From positions 310,001 to 374,000 of the forward strand of contig CAWDKW010000004.1 of the NCBI GenBank assembly GCA_963803065.1: a DNA stretch of 64,000 nt, written 5' to 3'. Shown here piece by piece: positions 39,228 to 48,230 of the stretch. Under the pieces are notes generated by a model, which ran no database searches, was not told the DNA's origin, and was given only the letters and a program-made list of their open reading frames with translations. This DNA comes from DASXMT01 sp963803065 (GTDB lineage Bacteria; Actinomycetota; Acidimicrobiia; Acidimicrobiales; RAAP-2). Made by a program: the position numbers and the translations under genes. The first letter of the stretch is position 1. The number at the start of each line of letters is the position of its first letter.

Positions 39228-40397
39228 TCAGGGCGCCGTCGACGAGTCGCCGTCGGGACCGACGAACAGGAGGCCCCCAGGTTGGATGCTGGCCGCCGCC
39301 GGCACGGTCCATGGGCTCACCTGGCCGCTGAACATGTCGAGCGTGCCCAGATAGTTGGCCGGAAAGCCCGGTCCCGGGCACGTGGACGGAGCACTGTTGG
39401 AGCTGCACGGCGTGGTGGCTACGAACGCAGTCCCTTCGGTGAACGGCCCTTGTATGGCCACCACTGTCGACGTGGACCCCTCGCTAACGTACAGGGTCCC
39501 ATCGGATTGGGTCACCCAGGCGGTGTCATTCACCGACTGGGAAAGGTTGAGGACCTGGGGTTGGGAGCCGTCGAAACCCCAGAACCTATTGAGGTAGATC
39601 TGCTGCTGGTCACCCTGGCTGTCGAGCACGAAGTCGTGTGCGAAGCGGGGGCTCTGTCCGGGTACCACCTCATTGGAGTCAGGGTCGGTGAGAGCAAGCG
39701 TGGTCGAGGCTCCCTGATTTGGACCGTTGGCCAGTTGGGCGGTCGCCTGGTCATTGAGGACAGGCCAGGCGATGGCAAGCCCGAAGAAGAGGACCACGTC
39801 GTAGACCGCAGGCCCATTGGCCACCGTCGGCGCTGAGGCGCTGACCAGAATCTGCCCGTTGAAGATCGATACCGCGTCCGTTCCGCCGCCGTGAGCGAGC
39901 GGGCTCGGCCAGTAGGTGTAGTGCTGCTCACTGGTTGCCGTCGGAGCCTGAGGTTCGATGGTGTACAGGCTGGAGTTTCCGTCTTCATTGACCGTGACGA
40001 TGAGACGGTCTCGTTGGGGATCGGCGGTCAGGCCGTCGGCATGCCCAACCACGTCCCATTGCGACAGGACGCTTCCTCCCGCGTTGAATTCGACCACCGT
40101 GCTGCTGGTGTTTCCTGACGGACTGGGAGAGCCGGCGGGTCCGACGCCGTTTTGGAAGACGACGAAGAGGTCGCCGCCCATTGATGTCAGGTCATCGGGA
40201 CCGCTGAGCGTCTCGCTCGAACCATTGGGCAGTTGGTGGTGGAGCGAGGAGCCCGAAAGGAGCGTGGATACCGTCCAGCCGGAAGTGGAAGGGCTGGATG
40301 GTGCGTCGGCGCCGGCGACCCTGGGCAGCAGACCAACTGTCAGCGCGACAGTGGCGGCTACGAGCGATCCTCGAAACAGAACATGCTTGGAAACCAC
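39228..40397 (-). CDS. Secreted beta-propeller-like protein of unknown function
   Basis: 389 residues from GTG 40397, which has GGAGAAAAGG just upstream; longer frames to 40469 lack this. A signal peptide is clear (KHVLFRGSLVAATVALTVGLLP, cut near VAGADA). The mature part is Ser/Thr/Gly rich and beta-like, with repeated segments such as GPDDLTSMGGDLFVVFQNG and ADGLTADPQRDRLIVTVNEDG, as in NHL- or SMP30-like propellers. Two cysteines near the C-terminus may pair. GC is lower than in the neighbours. No function assigned. Confidence 0.7.
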   Translation of the reverse strand: MVSKHVLFRGSLVAATVALTVGLLPRVAGADAPSSPSTSGWTVSTLLSGSSLHHQLPNGSSETLSGPDDLTSMGGDLFVVFQNGVGPAGSPSPSGNTSSTVVEFNAGGSVLSQWDVVGHADGLTADPQRDRLIVTVNEDGNSSLYTIEPQAPTATSEQHYTYWPSPLAHGGGTDAVSIFNGQILVSASAPTVANGPAVYDVVLFFGLAIAWPVLNDQATAQLANGPNQGASTTLALTDPDSNEVVPGQSPRFAHDFVLDSQGDQQQIYLNRFWGFDGSQPQVLNLSQSVNDTAWVTQSDGTLYVSEGSTSTVVAIQGPFTEGTAFVATTPCSSNSAPSTCPGPGFPANYLGTLDMFSGQVSPWTVPAAASIQPGGLLFVGPDGDSSTAP

Positions 40398-40945
40398 GGC
40401 CTTTTCTCCGTTCTCTTGTCGGATGGTTCTCATGGTCGAATGGTCGTGATCGGAAACAGCGAGTCTCACGACGGCTCTTCGTCGATGGTTCTAACCGGCG
40501 TGTATGACCGTGGAGCAAATGGGAGGACACGAGCCGGCGAACATGAGGTGAACGCTGAGTGAGGACGATCTCCTCGTCGGCCACGCCGGCGGCCGGCAAG
40601 GAGTAGCCCGGTACTCTCGTCTGCGACTCAACGTGTGCAACAGCGCGCCCTCCGCATCTCTCGATGTGAAACTGGAGCCACTGATCGCAGGGCGGTCGTT
40701 GACTCAAGCGAGGTCCACGTCAACGTGCGGCGCGATGGCTACATCACGTGAGGGGCGCCAGTTGTCAAATGTTTGCCGCTTGGACTCGAAGCGGCATCTG
40801 CCAGGAGCCCCGACGATCGGTAAACGGATAGCTGGCTTCGTGCGGAGTGAAGTGGAGTGAATCAGTGTGTACTGACCAAGCGTCGAGGAGGCACAGGCTG
40901 TCAGCTCAGCGGCAGGCCGTCAGCGTCGGCCGAACACCGGATCGG
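40398..40945. other. 548-base region without a convincing gene
   Basis: Both flanking genes are on the minus strand. Short open frames here (for example 40633-40860) have no family signal or third-base bias. The only structure seen is a hairpin TGCCGCTT / AAGCGGCA at 40774-40796. The composition is less GC-rich than the flanks. Confidence 0.6.
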
Positions 40946-41602
40946 TCATCGGCGTGTGAAGGTCAGGTGGGTGACGCCGCTCGGTGACGAGACTGCCTCG
41001 AGGTTGTAGCGCTCCTCGACGCCTTCGAGGCCGTCCCAGAGACGAACGCCGCGGCCGAGCAGGATCGGCACCTGCACGACGTGGAGGGTGTCGATGAGGT
41101 CGGCGGCGAGGAAGTCGCGGACGACCGTCGGGCCGCCGCCGATGCGCACGTCGAGGTCACCGGCGGCCTCCCGGGCGAGGTCGAGTGCCTCCTGCGGAGA
41201 GGCGTCGACGAAGTGGAACACGGTGCCGCCCTCCATCTCGATGGGCGGGCGCTCGTGGTGCGTCAGCACGAACACCGGCGTGTGGAACGGCGGGTTCGGT
41301 CCCCACCAGCCCCGCCACTCGTCGTCGGTGCCGACATCGGTCCACGGGCCGGTCTGCGGACCGAACTTGCCCCGGCCCATGATCTCCGCACCGAACCCGA
41401 GGTCAATCCGTTCGGCGAACGAATTGTCGACACCGACGGTGCCACCGGCATCGCCGACCATCGAGTGCCAGAAGCGGGTGGGGAAATACCACTCGTGCAG
41501 GCGATGGCCGGCGTGGCCGAACGGGGCGTCGAACGTGAGGCCCTCGCCGGTCCCGAACCCGTCCAGGGAGATCGAGAAGTTGTGTACACGGACCTGGGAC
41601 AT
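40946..41602 (-). CDS. RibD C-terminal / dihydrofolate-reductase-fold protein
   Basis: 218 residues from ATG 41602. Begins SQVRVHNFSISLDGFGTGEG and has GFGAEIMGRGKFGPQTGPW, PPIEMEGGTVFHFVD, IGGGPTVVRDFLAADLIDTLHVVQVPILLGRGVRLWDGL: the RibD_C reductase pattern common in actinobacteria as YwjB/YyaP-like proteins. Substrate unknown. It is divergent from an HxlR regulator, which probably controls it. Confidence 0.87.
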   Translation of the reverse strand: MSQVRVHNFSISLDGFGTGEGLTFDAPFGHAGHRLHEWYFPTRFWHSMVGDAGGTVGVDNSFAERIDLGFGAEIMGRGKFGPQTGPWTDVGTDDEWRGWWGPNPPFHTPVFVLTHHERPPIEMEGGTVFHFVDASPQEALDLAREAAGDLDVRIGGGPTVVRDFLAADLIDTLHVVQVPILLGRGVRLWDGLEGVEERYNLEAVSSPSGVTHLTFTRR

Positions 41603-41666
41603 GGCGGCCTCCGAAGAGTTGGGTGATTGCGACATGCAACTGGTTGACGGTAACCTAGCCGAAGCA

Positions 41667-41681
41667 CTTGCAGAGCGCAAG
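41667..41681. promoter_or_regulatory. Inverted repeat between the reductase and HxlR genes
   Basis: CTTGC-AGAGC-GCAAG lies in the 97-base divergent spacer, 19 bases before the HxlR ATG. It is a candidate HxlR operator. A TTGACG hexamer occurs at 41644 with no good -10 partner. Confidence 0.4.
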
Positions 41682-41699
41682 CACTTTGGAGGAGCGTTC

Positions 41700-42194
41700 A
41701 TGGACACCGCCCCACGCTCAGGATGTGCGATCAACGCCGCCGTTGAGGTGCTCGGCGACCCGTGGGCGATGCTCGTGCTGCGCGACATCATGTTCGGCAA
41801 CCGCCGCTACTTTCGCGAGCTGGTCGCCGGCTCCGAGGAGGGCATCGCCACCAACATCCTCGCCAGCCGTCTCAAGCAGCTCGTGGCCGCCGGGCTGCTC
41901 ACCCGCGACACCGCCCTCCGCGGGCAGCGGGCGGCGTACTCGCTCACAGAGGCGGGCATCCAGGTGCTTCCGGTCATGGTCGCGCTCGGCAACTGGGGTC
42001 TGGCGCATCGCACCGGCGAGCGCCGCCTCCGTGTCCGCGCCGAACTGCTTCGCGACGGGGGCCCCGAGCTCGTCGGGGCGATGATCGACGAACTGCGCGA
42101 ACTCCACCTCGGCGTCCCGCGCCCCAATCCGGACGCACCGCGAGCCAGCGATCAGCTGCGCGCCGCCTACGAGGCCGCGGTAGTCGACGAGTGA
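41700..42194 (+). CDS. HxlR-family transcriptional regulator
   Basis: 164 residues. CAINAAVEVLGDPWAMLVLRDIMFGNRRYFREL and IATNILASRLKQLVAAGLLTR give the HxlR winged helix, with the conserved N-terminal Cys (SGCAIN) that senses electrophiles in some members. GGAGGAG lies 7 bases before the ATG. It is divergent from the reductase gene. Confidence 0.9.
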   Translation: MDTAPRSGCAINAAVEVLGDPWAMLVLRDIMFGNRRYFRELVAGSEEGIATNILASRLKQLVAAGLLTRDTALRGQRAAYSLTEAGIQVLPVMVALGNWGLAHRTGERRLRVRAELLRDGGPELVGAMIDELRELHLGVPRPNPDAPRASDQLRAAYEAAVVDE

Positions 42195-42376
42195 CGCCGA
42201 GCCGTCGGCTCTGAGGGCCCACATGGATGACGTGTTGGCCAACGGCGCCACTCCGGCCCGCAAGGCACTGCTCCAGGCCCTCGTCCACGAGGTGCGTGCC
42301 GAGGAGCCATGACGAGATCGTGCCGTGGTTCCGCGTCCGCGGCGGGAACCGGGAGAGGCGCGCGCACTGGCAAATT

Positions 42377-42451
42377 TGGCGCCCTCGGCAGGACTCGAAC
42401 CTGCGCACACGGCTCCGGAGGCCGATGCTCTATCCGCTGAGCTACGAGGGC
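42377..42451 (-). tRNA. tRNA-Arg (anticodon CCG)
   Basis: Folds as a standard cloverleaf on the minus strand: acceptor GCCCTCG / CGAGGGC, D-arm GCTC-AGCGGATA-GAGC, anticodon loop CTCCGGA (anticodon CCG, reads CGG), T-arm GCAGG-TTCGAGT-CCTGC, discriminator G and encoded CCA. CGG is a frequent arginine codon in this GC-rich DNA. It lies head to head with argS, 99 bases apart. Confidence 0.95.
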
Positions 42452-42533
42452 AGATGAGGGTGTGAGCCATCGGGCCGCACCATCACCGGACCGACCACTC
42501 TACTTCGATGTTCAACCAGGTCCCGGAACGTCC

Positions 42534-42539
42534 TATCCT
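42534..42539 (+). promoter_or_regulatory. -10 element of argS
   Basis: TATCCT lies 11 bases before the argS ATG, which predicts a very short leader of a few bases. The -35 region is not clear. Confidence 0.4.
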
Positions 42540-42550
42540 CGGGGCGCAAC

Positions 42551-44191
42551 ATGCCGATCCGTGACCAGCTAGCCGTCTCCATCAGTACCGCCCTTGACGA
42601 GGTGAGCGCGAAAGACGGCCTCGATCTGTCCGTGCGCCCAGAAGAGGTGCACCTCGAACGTCCGGGTCGCCGGGAGCATGGTGACTGGTCCACCAATGTA
42701 GCCATGGTCAACGCCAAGTCGGTGGGACGCCCTCCCCGCCACCTGGCCGAGGCTCTTATCGAGGTCCTCCGTTCGGATCTCCCTCCCCACGTGGAACGGA
42801 TCGAGATCGCTGGGCCGGGATTCATCAACTTCCATCTCGATGCGGGCTGGTTGCACGACGCCCTGATCGAGATCATCGCCGAGGGAGAAGAGAGCTACGC
42901 CCGGCCCGACGTCGGCCACGGTGAACGCGTCCAGGTCGAGTTCATCTCGGCCAACCCGACGGGTCCGATCCACGTGGGAAACGGCTGGTGGGGAAGCTAC
43001 GGCGATGCGCTCGCCCGGGTGCTCGACCGCGCCGGCTACCAGGTGAGCAGGGAGTTCTACGTGAACGACACCGGTGGGCAGATCAGGCGCTTGGGGGAGA
43101 GCCTGTTGGCCCGCTATCACCGGACAGAGGTCCCCGACGAGGGCTACCAGGGCGAGTACGTGAGCGAGCTGGCTGCCACCTACGAGGGCCCGGACGACGT
43201 GACCGTTGCCGGCCGGTGGGCCGCCGACCGCATCCTGGCCCACATCCGACACACGCTGGAGTCCATTGGCATTTTCTTCGACGAGTGGTACAGCCAAGCC
43301 TCCATCGAGGAGAGCGGGGCCGTCGACGAGACCATCGCCCTCCTGGCCGGAAAGGGCCTGGTCTTCGAACAGGACGGCGCCACCTGGCTGCGGGCCACAG
43401 AGCTGGGTGACAAGCGGGACCGGGTTCTGGTCAAGTCGGACGGCGATGCGACCTACCTCGCCGGTGACCTGGCCTATCACCGGGACAAATTCCTGATTCG
43501 CGGGTTCGACCGGGTCATCGATGTGTTCGGCGCCGATCATCACGGCCAGGTGGCCAGCCTCAAAGCCGGCGTTCAGGCGCTCGGGGTTCCTGCGGACCAT
43601 CTCGAGGTCAAGTTGGGCCAGATGGTGTCCCTGCTCGATGGCGATCAGAACACCAAGATGTCGAAGCGGGCCGGCAACTTCGTCTCCCTCGATTCGCTGA
43701 TCGCCGACATCGGTCCCGACGCCACCCGACTCTTGAGCCTCATGTCCTCGCTCGACCAGTCCACCTCGCTCGACCTGCCCGCCGTCCGGGAGCAGTCGAT
43801 GGAGAACCCGGTGTACTACGTGCAGTACGCCAACGCCCGGATCGCCGCCATCGGCCGCAAGGCGATCGAACGCGGCGTGGTCCGCGTCGACATATCCCAG
43901 GTCGATGTGGCGCTCCTGATCCACGAGCGCGAGCTCGAGCTGCTCCGCTGCCTCGAGGAGCTCCCCGAGGTGGTCGCCGACGCGGCCGTCGACCGCGCGC
44001 CGACCAAGGTCACCACGTGGGTTCGCCGTCTGGCCGGATGCTTCCACGGCTTCTACCACGACTGCCCGGTGCTGGCCGAGGACGTCGATCCCGCCCTGAC
44101 CCAGGCCCGCTTGTGGCTGGTCGAGGCCACTCGGGTCGGCCTGGCCATCGGGCTCGGCCTCCTCGGGGTCTCTGCTCCGGAGTCCATGTAG
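42551..44191 (+). CDS. argS: Arginyl-tRNA synthetase
   Basis: 546 residues, class I synthetase. HIGH-like motif in SANPTGPIHVGNGWWGSYGD, KMSK in NTKMSKRAGNF, with the N-terminal Add-1 tRNA-recognition domain and C-terminal DALR anticodon domain. It charges tRNA-Arg, one of which is encoded next door on the other strand. The lysA GTG follows 2 bases after the stop, opening the argS-lysA-hom-thrC block. Confidence 0.97.
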   Translation: MPIRDQLAVSISTALDEVSAKDGLDLSVRPEEVHLERPGRREHGDWSTNVAMVNAKSVGRPPRHLAEALIEVLRSDLPPHVERIEIAGPGFINFHLDAGWLHDALIEIIAEGEESYARPDVGHGERVQVEFISANPTGPIHVGNGWWGSYGDALARVLDRAGYQVSREFYVNDTGGQIRRLGESLLARYHRTEVPDEGYQGEYVSELAATYEGPDDVTVAGRWAADRILAHIRHTLESIGIFFDEWYSQASIEESGAVDETIALLAGKGLVFEQDGATWLRATELGDKRDRVLVKSDGDATYLAGDLAYHRDKFLIRGFDRVIDVFGADHHGQVASLKAGVQALGVPADHLEVKLGQMVSLLDGDQNTKMSKRAGNFVSLDSLIADIGPDATRLLSLMSSLDQSTSLDLPAVREQSMENPVYYVQYANARIAAIGRKAIERGVVRVDISQVDVALLIHERELELLRCLEELPEVVADAAVDRAPTKVTTWVRRLAGCFHGFYHDCPVLAEDVDPALTQARLWLVEATRVGLAIGLGLLGVSAPESM

Positions 44192-44193
44192 CC

Positions 44194-45558
44194 GTGACCC
44201 CTGCCGTGGAACGCCTCCGGTCGAGCCTCACCGGCCCGGTCCCCCGAGGCTTCTTGCCCATGACCTCGTCGGTGGGCCCGGACGGGCGGTTGCGGGTGGC
44301 CGGCGTCGACGCCGTCGAGCTGGCCGAGGAGTACGGCACGCCCCTGTTCGTCTACGACGAGGCCCACCTCCGGGAGCGGTGTCGGGAGGCGGTGGCGGAG
44401 TGGGGAGACGGGGTCGCCTACGCGACGAAGGCCTTCTTGTGCATGGCCATGGCCAGGCTGGCCTACGAGGAGGGAATGTGCCTGGATGTCTCCACTGGAG
44501 GCGAGCTCCATGTGGCGTTGGCCGCCGGGGTCGCCCCCGATCGCCTGGTGCTCCACGGGAACAACAAGTCCGAAGACGAGCTGGCTGCGGCGCTGGCCGT
44601 CGGGGTCGGGCGTATCGTCGTCGACTCTTTCGACGAGATCGACCGCATCGAGCGACTGCTGACCGGCTCGGCCACGAGCGCGACAAGTCCGTCTGACGGG
44701 AACACCCAATCGGCCCCGGGGCGACCCAAGGTGTTGGTGCGGGTCACACCCGGCGTGGAGGTGCACACCCACGAGTTCGTCCGGACCGGCCAGGACGACT
44801 CCAAGTTCGGGTTCGGACTGGCTTCGGGTGCCGCGTCGGAGGCCATCGCGACACTGCGCCAGCTCGATGCCAAGGGCACGATCGAGCTCGTAGGTGTGCA
44901 CACCCACATCGGGAGCCAGGTGTTCGCGGTGGACGCCTTCGTACAGGCCATCCAGGTCATCGCAGACTTCTTTGCCCCGCTGGGCCTCTCCGAGCTGGTA
45001 GTGGGCGGCGGTCTGGGCGTGGCCTATGTGACCGGCGAGGAAGCACCGACCATGGCCAACTGGGCCGGGTCGGTGCGCCGCGCCTGTCGGGAATCCGGCA
45101 TCGCCGCCTCGGTGCGGGTCACCGCCGAGCCCGGCCGGTCCATCGTGGCCGCGGCAGGGATCACCTTGTACCGGGTGGGGACGATCAAGGACGTGCCCGG
45201 CTATCGCACCTACGTGTCGGTCGACGGTGGGATAAGCGACAACCCGCGTCCGGTCCTCTACGGCAGTGGGTACGAGGCCTTCCTGCCGCGGGCCACCGAT
45301 GCCGATCGCAGGCGGCCGATCAGGTTGGTCGGGAAGCACTGCGAGTCCGGTGACGTCGTCGTCTCGGACGGATATGTCCCCGCCGATCTGGCCGTCGGCG
45401 ACATCCTCGCCACCCCGGTCACCGGGGCCTACGGTCACTCGATGGCCTCGAACTACAACAAGGTCCCCCGGGCCGCGGTGGTGTTCGTGGCCGACGGCGA
45501 GTCCCGGCTGGTCGTGCGGCGAGAGACGTTCGACGACCTGCTCCGCTACGACGTGTGA
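44194..45558 (+). CDS. lysA: Diaminopimelate decarboxylase LysA
   Basis: 454 residues, fold III PLP enzyme. PLP lysine in VAYATKAFLCMAMARL, the glycine loop GGGLGVAYV, and the active-site CESGDVV near the C-terminus. It makes lysine from meso-DAP. GTG start 2 bases after argS. Aspartate-family neighbours hom and thrC follow. Confidence 0.96.
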   Translation: MTPAVERLRSSLTGPVPRGFLPMTSSVGPDGRLRVAGVDAVELAEEYGTPLFVYDEAHLRERCREAVAEWGDGVAYATKAFLCMAMARLAYEEGMCLDVSTGGELHVALAAGVAPDRLVLHGNNKSEDELAAALAVGVGRIVVDSFDEIDRIERLLTGSATSATSPSDGNTQSAPGRPKVLVRVTPGVEVHTHEFVRTGQDDSKFGFGLASGAASEAIATLRQLDAKGTIELVGVHTHIGSQVFAVDAFVQAIQVIADFFAPLGLSELVVGGGLGVAYVTGEEAPTMANWAGSVRRACRESGIAASVRVTAEPGRSIVAAAGITLYRVGTIKDVPGYRTYVSVDGGISDNPRPVLYGSGYEAFLPRATDADRRRPIRLVGKHCESGDVVVSDGYVPADLAVGDILATPVTGAYGHSMASNYNKVPRAAVVFVADGESRLVVRRETFDDLLRYDV

Positions 45559-45586
45559 GGTCCCGGCCAGGCGGTAGCGTGACCGG

Positions 45587-46894
45587 ATGACCTCGGCGCC
45601 GAAGACGGTTCTGCGCGTGGCCGTGCTGGGTTGCGGGAATGTCGGGTCCGCACTGGTCGGGCTCATCCAGTCCCGGTCCGAGGCACTCGCCGTCCAGAGC
45701 GGGGCGCTCCTGGAACTGGGAGGCATTGCCGTCTCCGACCCGTCCCGGCCCCGGGACGACCATGTCCCGACCGAGCTGCTCACCGGCGACGCCGCCGCGC
45801 TGGTGGCAGACCCTTCCATCGACATCGTGATCGAGCTCATCGGCGGCCTGGAGCCGGCCGGGTCACTCATCCGCGCCGCACTCGAGTCCGGGAAGGCGGT
45901 GATCACGGCCAACAAGGCGCTGCTGGCGTCGCCCGACGGCGTTGCCCTCCGGACCCTGGCCCGCGAGCGGTCAGTCGACCTCCTCTACGAGGCGGCCGTG
46001 GCCGGGGCCATCCCACTGGTCCGCGCCCTCCGGGAATCGTTGACCGGCGAGCGCATCCATCGCGTGACCGGGATCGTGAACGGCACGACCAACTACATCC
46101 TCACCAAGATGGGCGAGGACGGGTCCGACTACGACGACGTTCTGGCCGAGGCCCAGTCGCTAGGGCTGGCCGAGCGAGACCCGACGGCGGACGTGGAAGG
46201 GCACGACTCGGCGGCCAAAGCGGCCATCCTGGCCGGGGTGGCCTTCGGCTACGACGTAGCCGGCGACGACGTGTTCCGAGAAGGCATCACCGGTATTCGG
46301 GCCATCGACGTCGAGTTCGCCGACCGGTTCGGCTACGTGGTGAAGCTGCTGGCCGTGGTGGAGCGGACCGAGGACGACGAGGTGTCGGTCCGGGTGCACC
46401 CGACGATGGTCCCGAAGGCCCATCCGCTGGCCGGGGTGCGGGATGCCTTCAACGCCGTCTTCATCGAGGGCGAGGCAGCGGGTGAGCTCATGCTCTACGG
46501 CCTGGGTGCCGGCGGCCGGCCCACAGCCAGCGCTGTGCTCGGGGACCTCATCGACGCCAGCCGGAACCGCTTGGGCGGCACCACCGGGCCCGCGCCCGAA
46601 CGGCTCCCGGCCAGCCTCCGGTCGATGGCCGAGGGGCGCTCGCCCTTCTACGTGACCCTCGACGTGGAAGACCGCCCGGGCGTTCTCGGTGCGGTGGCCG
46701 CCCTGTTCGGCGATCACGGGGTGTCCATCCGGTCCATGGAGCAAGAGGGCCTCGGTGCCGAGGCCCGGCTCATCTTCCTCACCCATGCGGCGCGGGAGGG
46801 TGACGTGCGCGCCACCCTGGACGACCTGGCCACCCTGCCCGCCGTCGGGCGCATCGGCGGCGTGCTCCGGATCATCGGAGAGGAAGACGGGTGA
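45587..46894 (+). CDS. hom: Homoserine dehydrogenase
   Basis: 435 residues. NAD(P) fold GCGNVGSALVGLI at the N-terminus, TANKALLA and VAGAIPLVRALRESL catalytic region, GTTNYILTKM, and a C-terminal ACT domain (VEDRPGVLGAVAALFGDHGVSI) for feedback by threonine. TAGCGT lies 6 bases before the ATG (45575-45580), so it may also be transcribed on its own, without a leader. Stop overlaps the thrC GTG. Confidence 0.96.
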   Translation: MTSAPKTVLRVAVLGCGNVGSALVGLIQSRSEALAVQSGALLELGGIAVSDPSRPRDDHVPTELLTGDAAALVADPSIDIVIELIGGLEPAGSLIRAALESGKAVITANKALLASPDGVALRTLARERSVDLLYEAAVAGAIPLVRALRESLTGERIHRVTGIVNGTTNYILTKMGEDGSDYDDVLAEAQSLGLAERDPTADVEGHDSAAKAAILAGVAFGYDVAGDDVFREGITGIRAIDVEFADRFGYVVKLLAVVERTEDDEVSVRVHPTMVPKAHPLAGVRDAFNAVFIEGEAAGELMLYGLGAGGRPTASAVLGDLIDASRNRLGGTTGPAPERLPASLRSMAEGRSPFYVTLDVEDRPGVLGAVAALFGDHGVSIRSMEQEGLGAEARLIFLTHAAREGDVRATLDDLATLPAVGRIGGVLRIIGEEDG

Positions 46895-47958
46895 GTGGAG
46901 AACGAGGCCGCGCCTGGCGCGGGGTGATCGAGGAATACCGCGAGTTCCTGCCCGTATCGGACGGGGCACGGGTGATCACGCTGCTCGAGGGAGGGACGCC
47001 GTTGCTCCCCGCCCCTCGCCTGTCGGAGCGGGTGGGCGCCCGAGTGCTGCTCAAGGTGGAGGGAGCCAACCCGACCGGGTCGTTCAAGGACCGCGGCATG
47101 ACCGTGGCCATCACCAAGGCGGTCGAAGAGGGCGCAAAGGCGGTGGTGTGCGCGTCGACCGGGAACACGTCGGCCTCAGCCGCTGCCTTTGCCGCTCGGG
47201 CCGGGCTGACCTGTGCCGTACTGATCCCCGAAGGCCATATCGCCCTGGGCAAGTTGGCCCAGGCCCTCGTGCACGGGGCCACGGTGCTCCAGGTGCGCGG
47301 GAACTTCGACCAGTCGCTCGAGATCGTGCGGGAGCTGGGCGAGCGAGCACCGGTGACGGTGGTCAACTCGGTGAACCCGTACCGGATCGAAGGCCAGAAG
47401 TCGGGAGCCTTCGAGATCGTCGACGACCTGGGGGACGCACCGGACGTGCACTGCATCCCGGTGGGGAACGCTGGGAATATAACCGCCTACTGGAGGGGTT
47501 ATCTACAGTACCGGGAAGCGGGTCGGAGTACCCGGTTGCCCAAGATGTTGGGGTTCCAGGCCGCGGGGGCGGCGCCCATCGTGGAGGGGCACCCCATCGA
47601 GCACCCCGAAACGGTGGCCACGGCGATCCGAATCGGCAATCCGGCGGGATGGTACGGGGCGACGGCTGCAGCCAGCGAGTCCGGCGGCGGCATTGGCGCC
47701 GTCACGGACACGGAGATCCTCGAGGCCTACCGGTTCCTGGCCAGCGAGGAATCGGTCTTCTGTGAGCCGGCCTCGGCCGCCTCCGTGGCGGGGATCCTGA
47801 AGTCCGGTGTCCCGGGCGACCTGGCCCCCGGTGCCACGGTGGTATGCGTGCTCACCGGGCACGGCCTGAAGGACCCGGATATCGCCATCAGCCAGATCTC
47901 GGTTCCCACCGTGATCGATGCCGATCTGGGCGCGGTCCGGGCCGAGCTTTCGTTGTAG
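46891..47958 (+). CDS. thrC: Threonine synthase
   Basis: 355 residues, PLP-dependent. PLP lysine in NPTGSFKDRGMTVAITKA, phosphate loop PVGNAGNITAYWRG, and CASTGNTSASAAAFAARAG. It converts O-phosphohomoserine to threonine. GTG overlaps the hom stop. thrB (homoserine kinase), which follows thrC in mycobacteria as I recall, is absent here; rho comes next after a terminator. Confidence 0.96.
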   Translation: MSGERGRAWRGVIEEYREFLPVSDGARVITLLEGGTPLLPAPRLSERVGARVLLKVEGANPTGSFKDRGMTVAITKAVEEGAKAVVCASTGNTSASAAAFAARAGLTCAVLIPEGHIALGKLAQALVHGATVLQVRGNFDQSLEIVRELGERAPVTVVNSVNPYRIEGQKSGAFEIVDDLGDAPDVHCIPVGNAGNITAYWRGYLQYREAGRSTRLPKMLGFQAAGAAPIVEGHPIEHPETVATAIRIGNPAGWYGATAAASESGGGIGAVTDTEILEAYRFLASEESVFCEPASAASVAGILKSGVPGDLAPGATVVCVLTGHGLKDPDIAISQISVPTVIDADLGAVRAELSL

Positions 47959-47964
47959 ATCTTG

Positions 47965-47990
47965 CCTCCAGACGGGCCGTCACCTGGAGG
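47965..47990 (+). terminator. Hairpin after thrC
   Basis: CCTCCAG and CTGGAGG form a 7-bp stem just after the thrC stop, followed by TTGTTG. It separates the amino-acid genes from rho; the weak T-rich end makes it plausible but not certain. Confidence 0.55.
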
Positions 47991-47993
47991 TTG

Positions 47994-48022
47994 TTGCCGA
48001 GTACGCGGCTGGCGGGTATCAT
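47994..48022 (+). promoter_or_regulatory. Promoter of rho
   Basis: TTGCCG (47994-47999), 17-base spacer, TATCAT (48017-48022). Transcription near 48029 would give a ~200-base leader before the rho ATG. Confidence 0.6.
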
Positions 48023-48132
48023 GGGGGAACCTTCGCTACCACGACTGGCCCGATTGGGCCCGTGGGCGGGATTCCCTGAAACGCAAAAGTTGTCGCGTGC
48101 TCAGCCCGTAGACGGCGTTGGGGGGAGTTGCT

Positions 48133-48203
48133 GAGGAGAGAGTTCTCCTCGAACCATGCACTCCCCACCCTGTTTCCCTGGCGGATGGTGCAACCCATCC
48201 GCC
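48133..48203 (+). promoter_or_regulatory. Two hairpins in the rho leader
   Basis: GAGGAGA-GAGT-TCTCCTC (48133-48150) and GGCGGATGG-TGCAAC-CCATCCGCC (48180-48203, perfect 9-bp stem) lie between the rho promoter and its start. Rho limits its own expression in many bacteria, so a regulated leader is plausible here. Confidence 0.5.
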
Positions 48204-48230
48204 CACGAGGAAGTTGAAACGAGGAGGGCG

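Noticed and set aside
40633..40860. 75-codon frame in the gap upstream of the secreted-protein gene
   Set aside because: No ribosome site, no family signal and no third-base bias.
42569..44059. 496-codon minus-strand frame over argS
   Set aside because: argS motifs fix the coding strand; the antisense frame is a shadow.
48021..48134. 37-codon frame in the rho leader as a leader peptide
   Set aside because: Its ATG lies inside the likely -10 element, so it would not be transcribed; no ribosome site.
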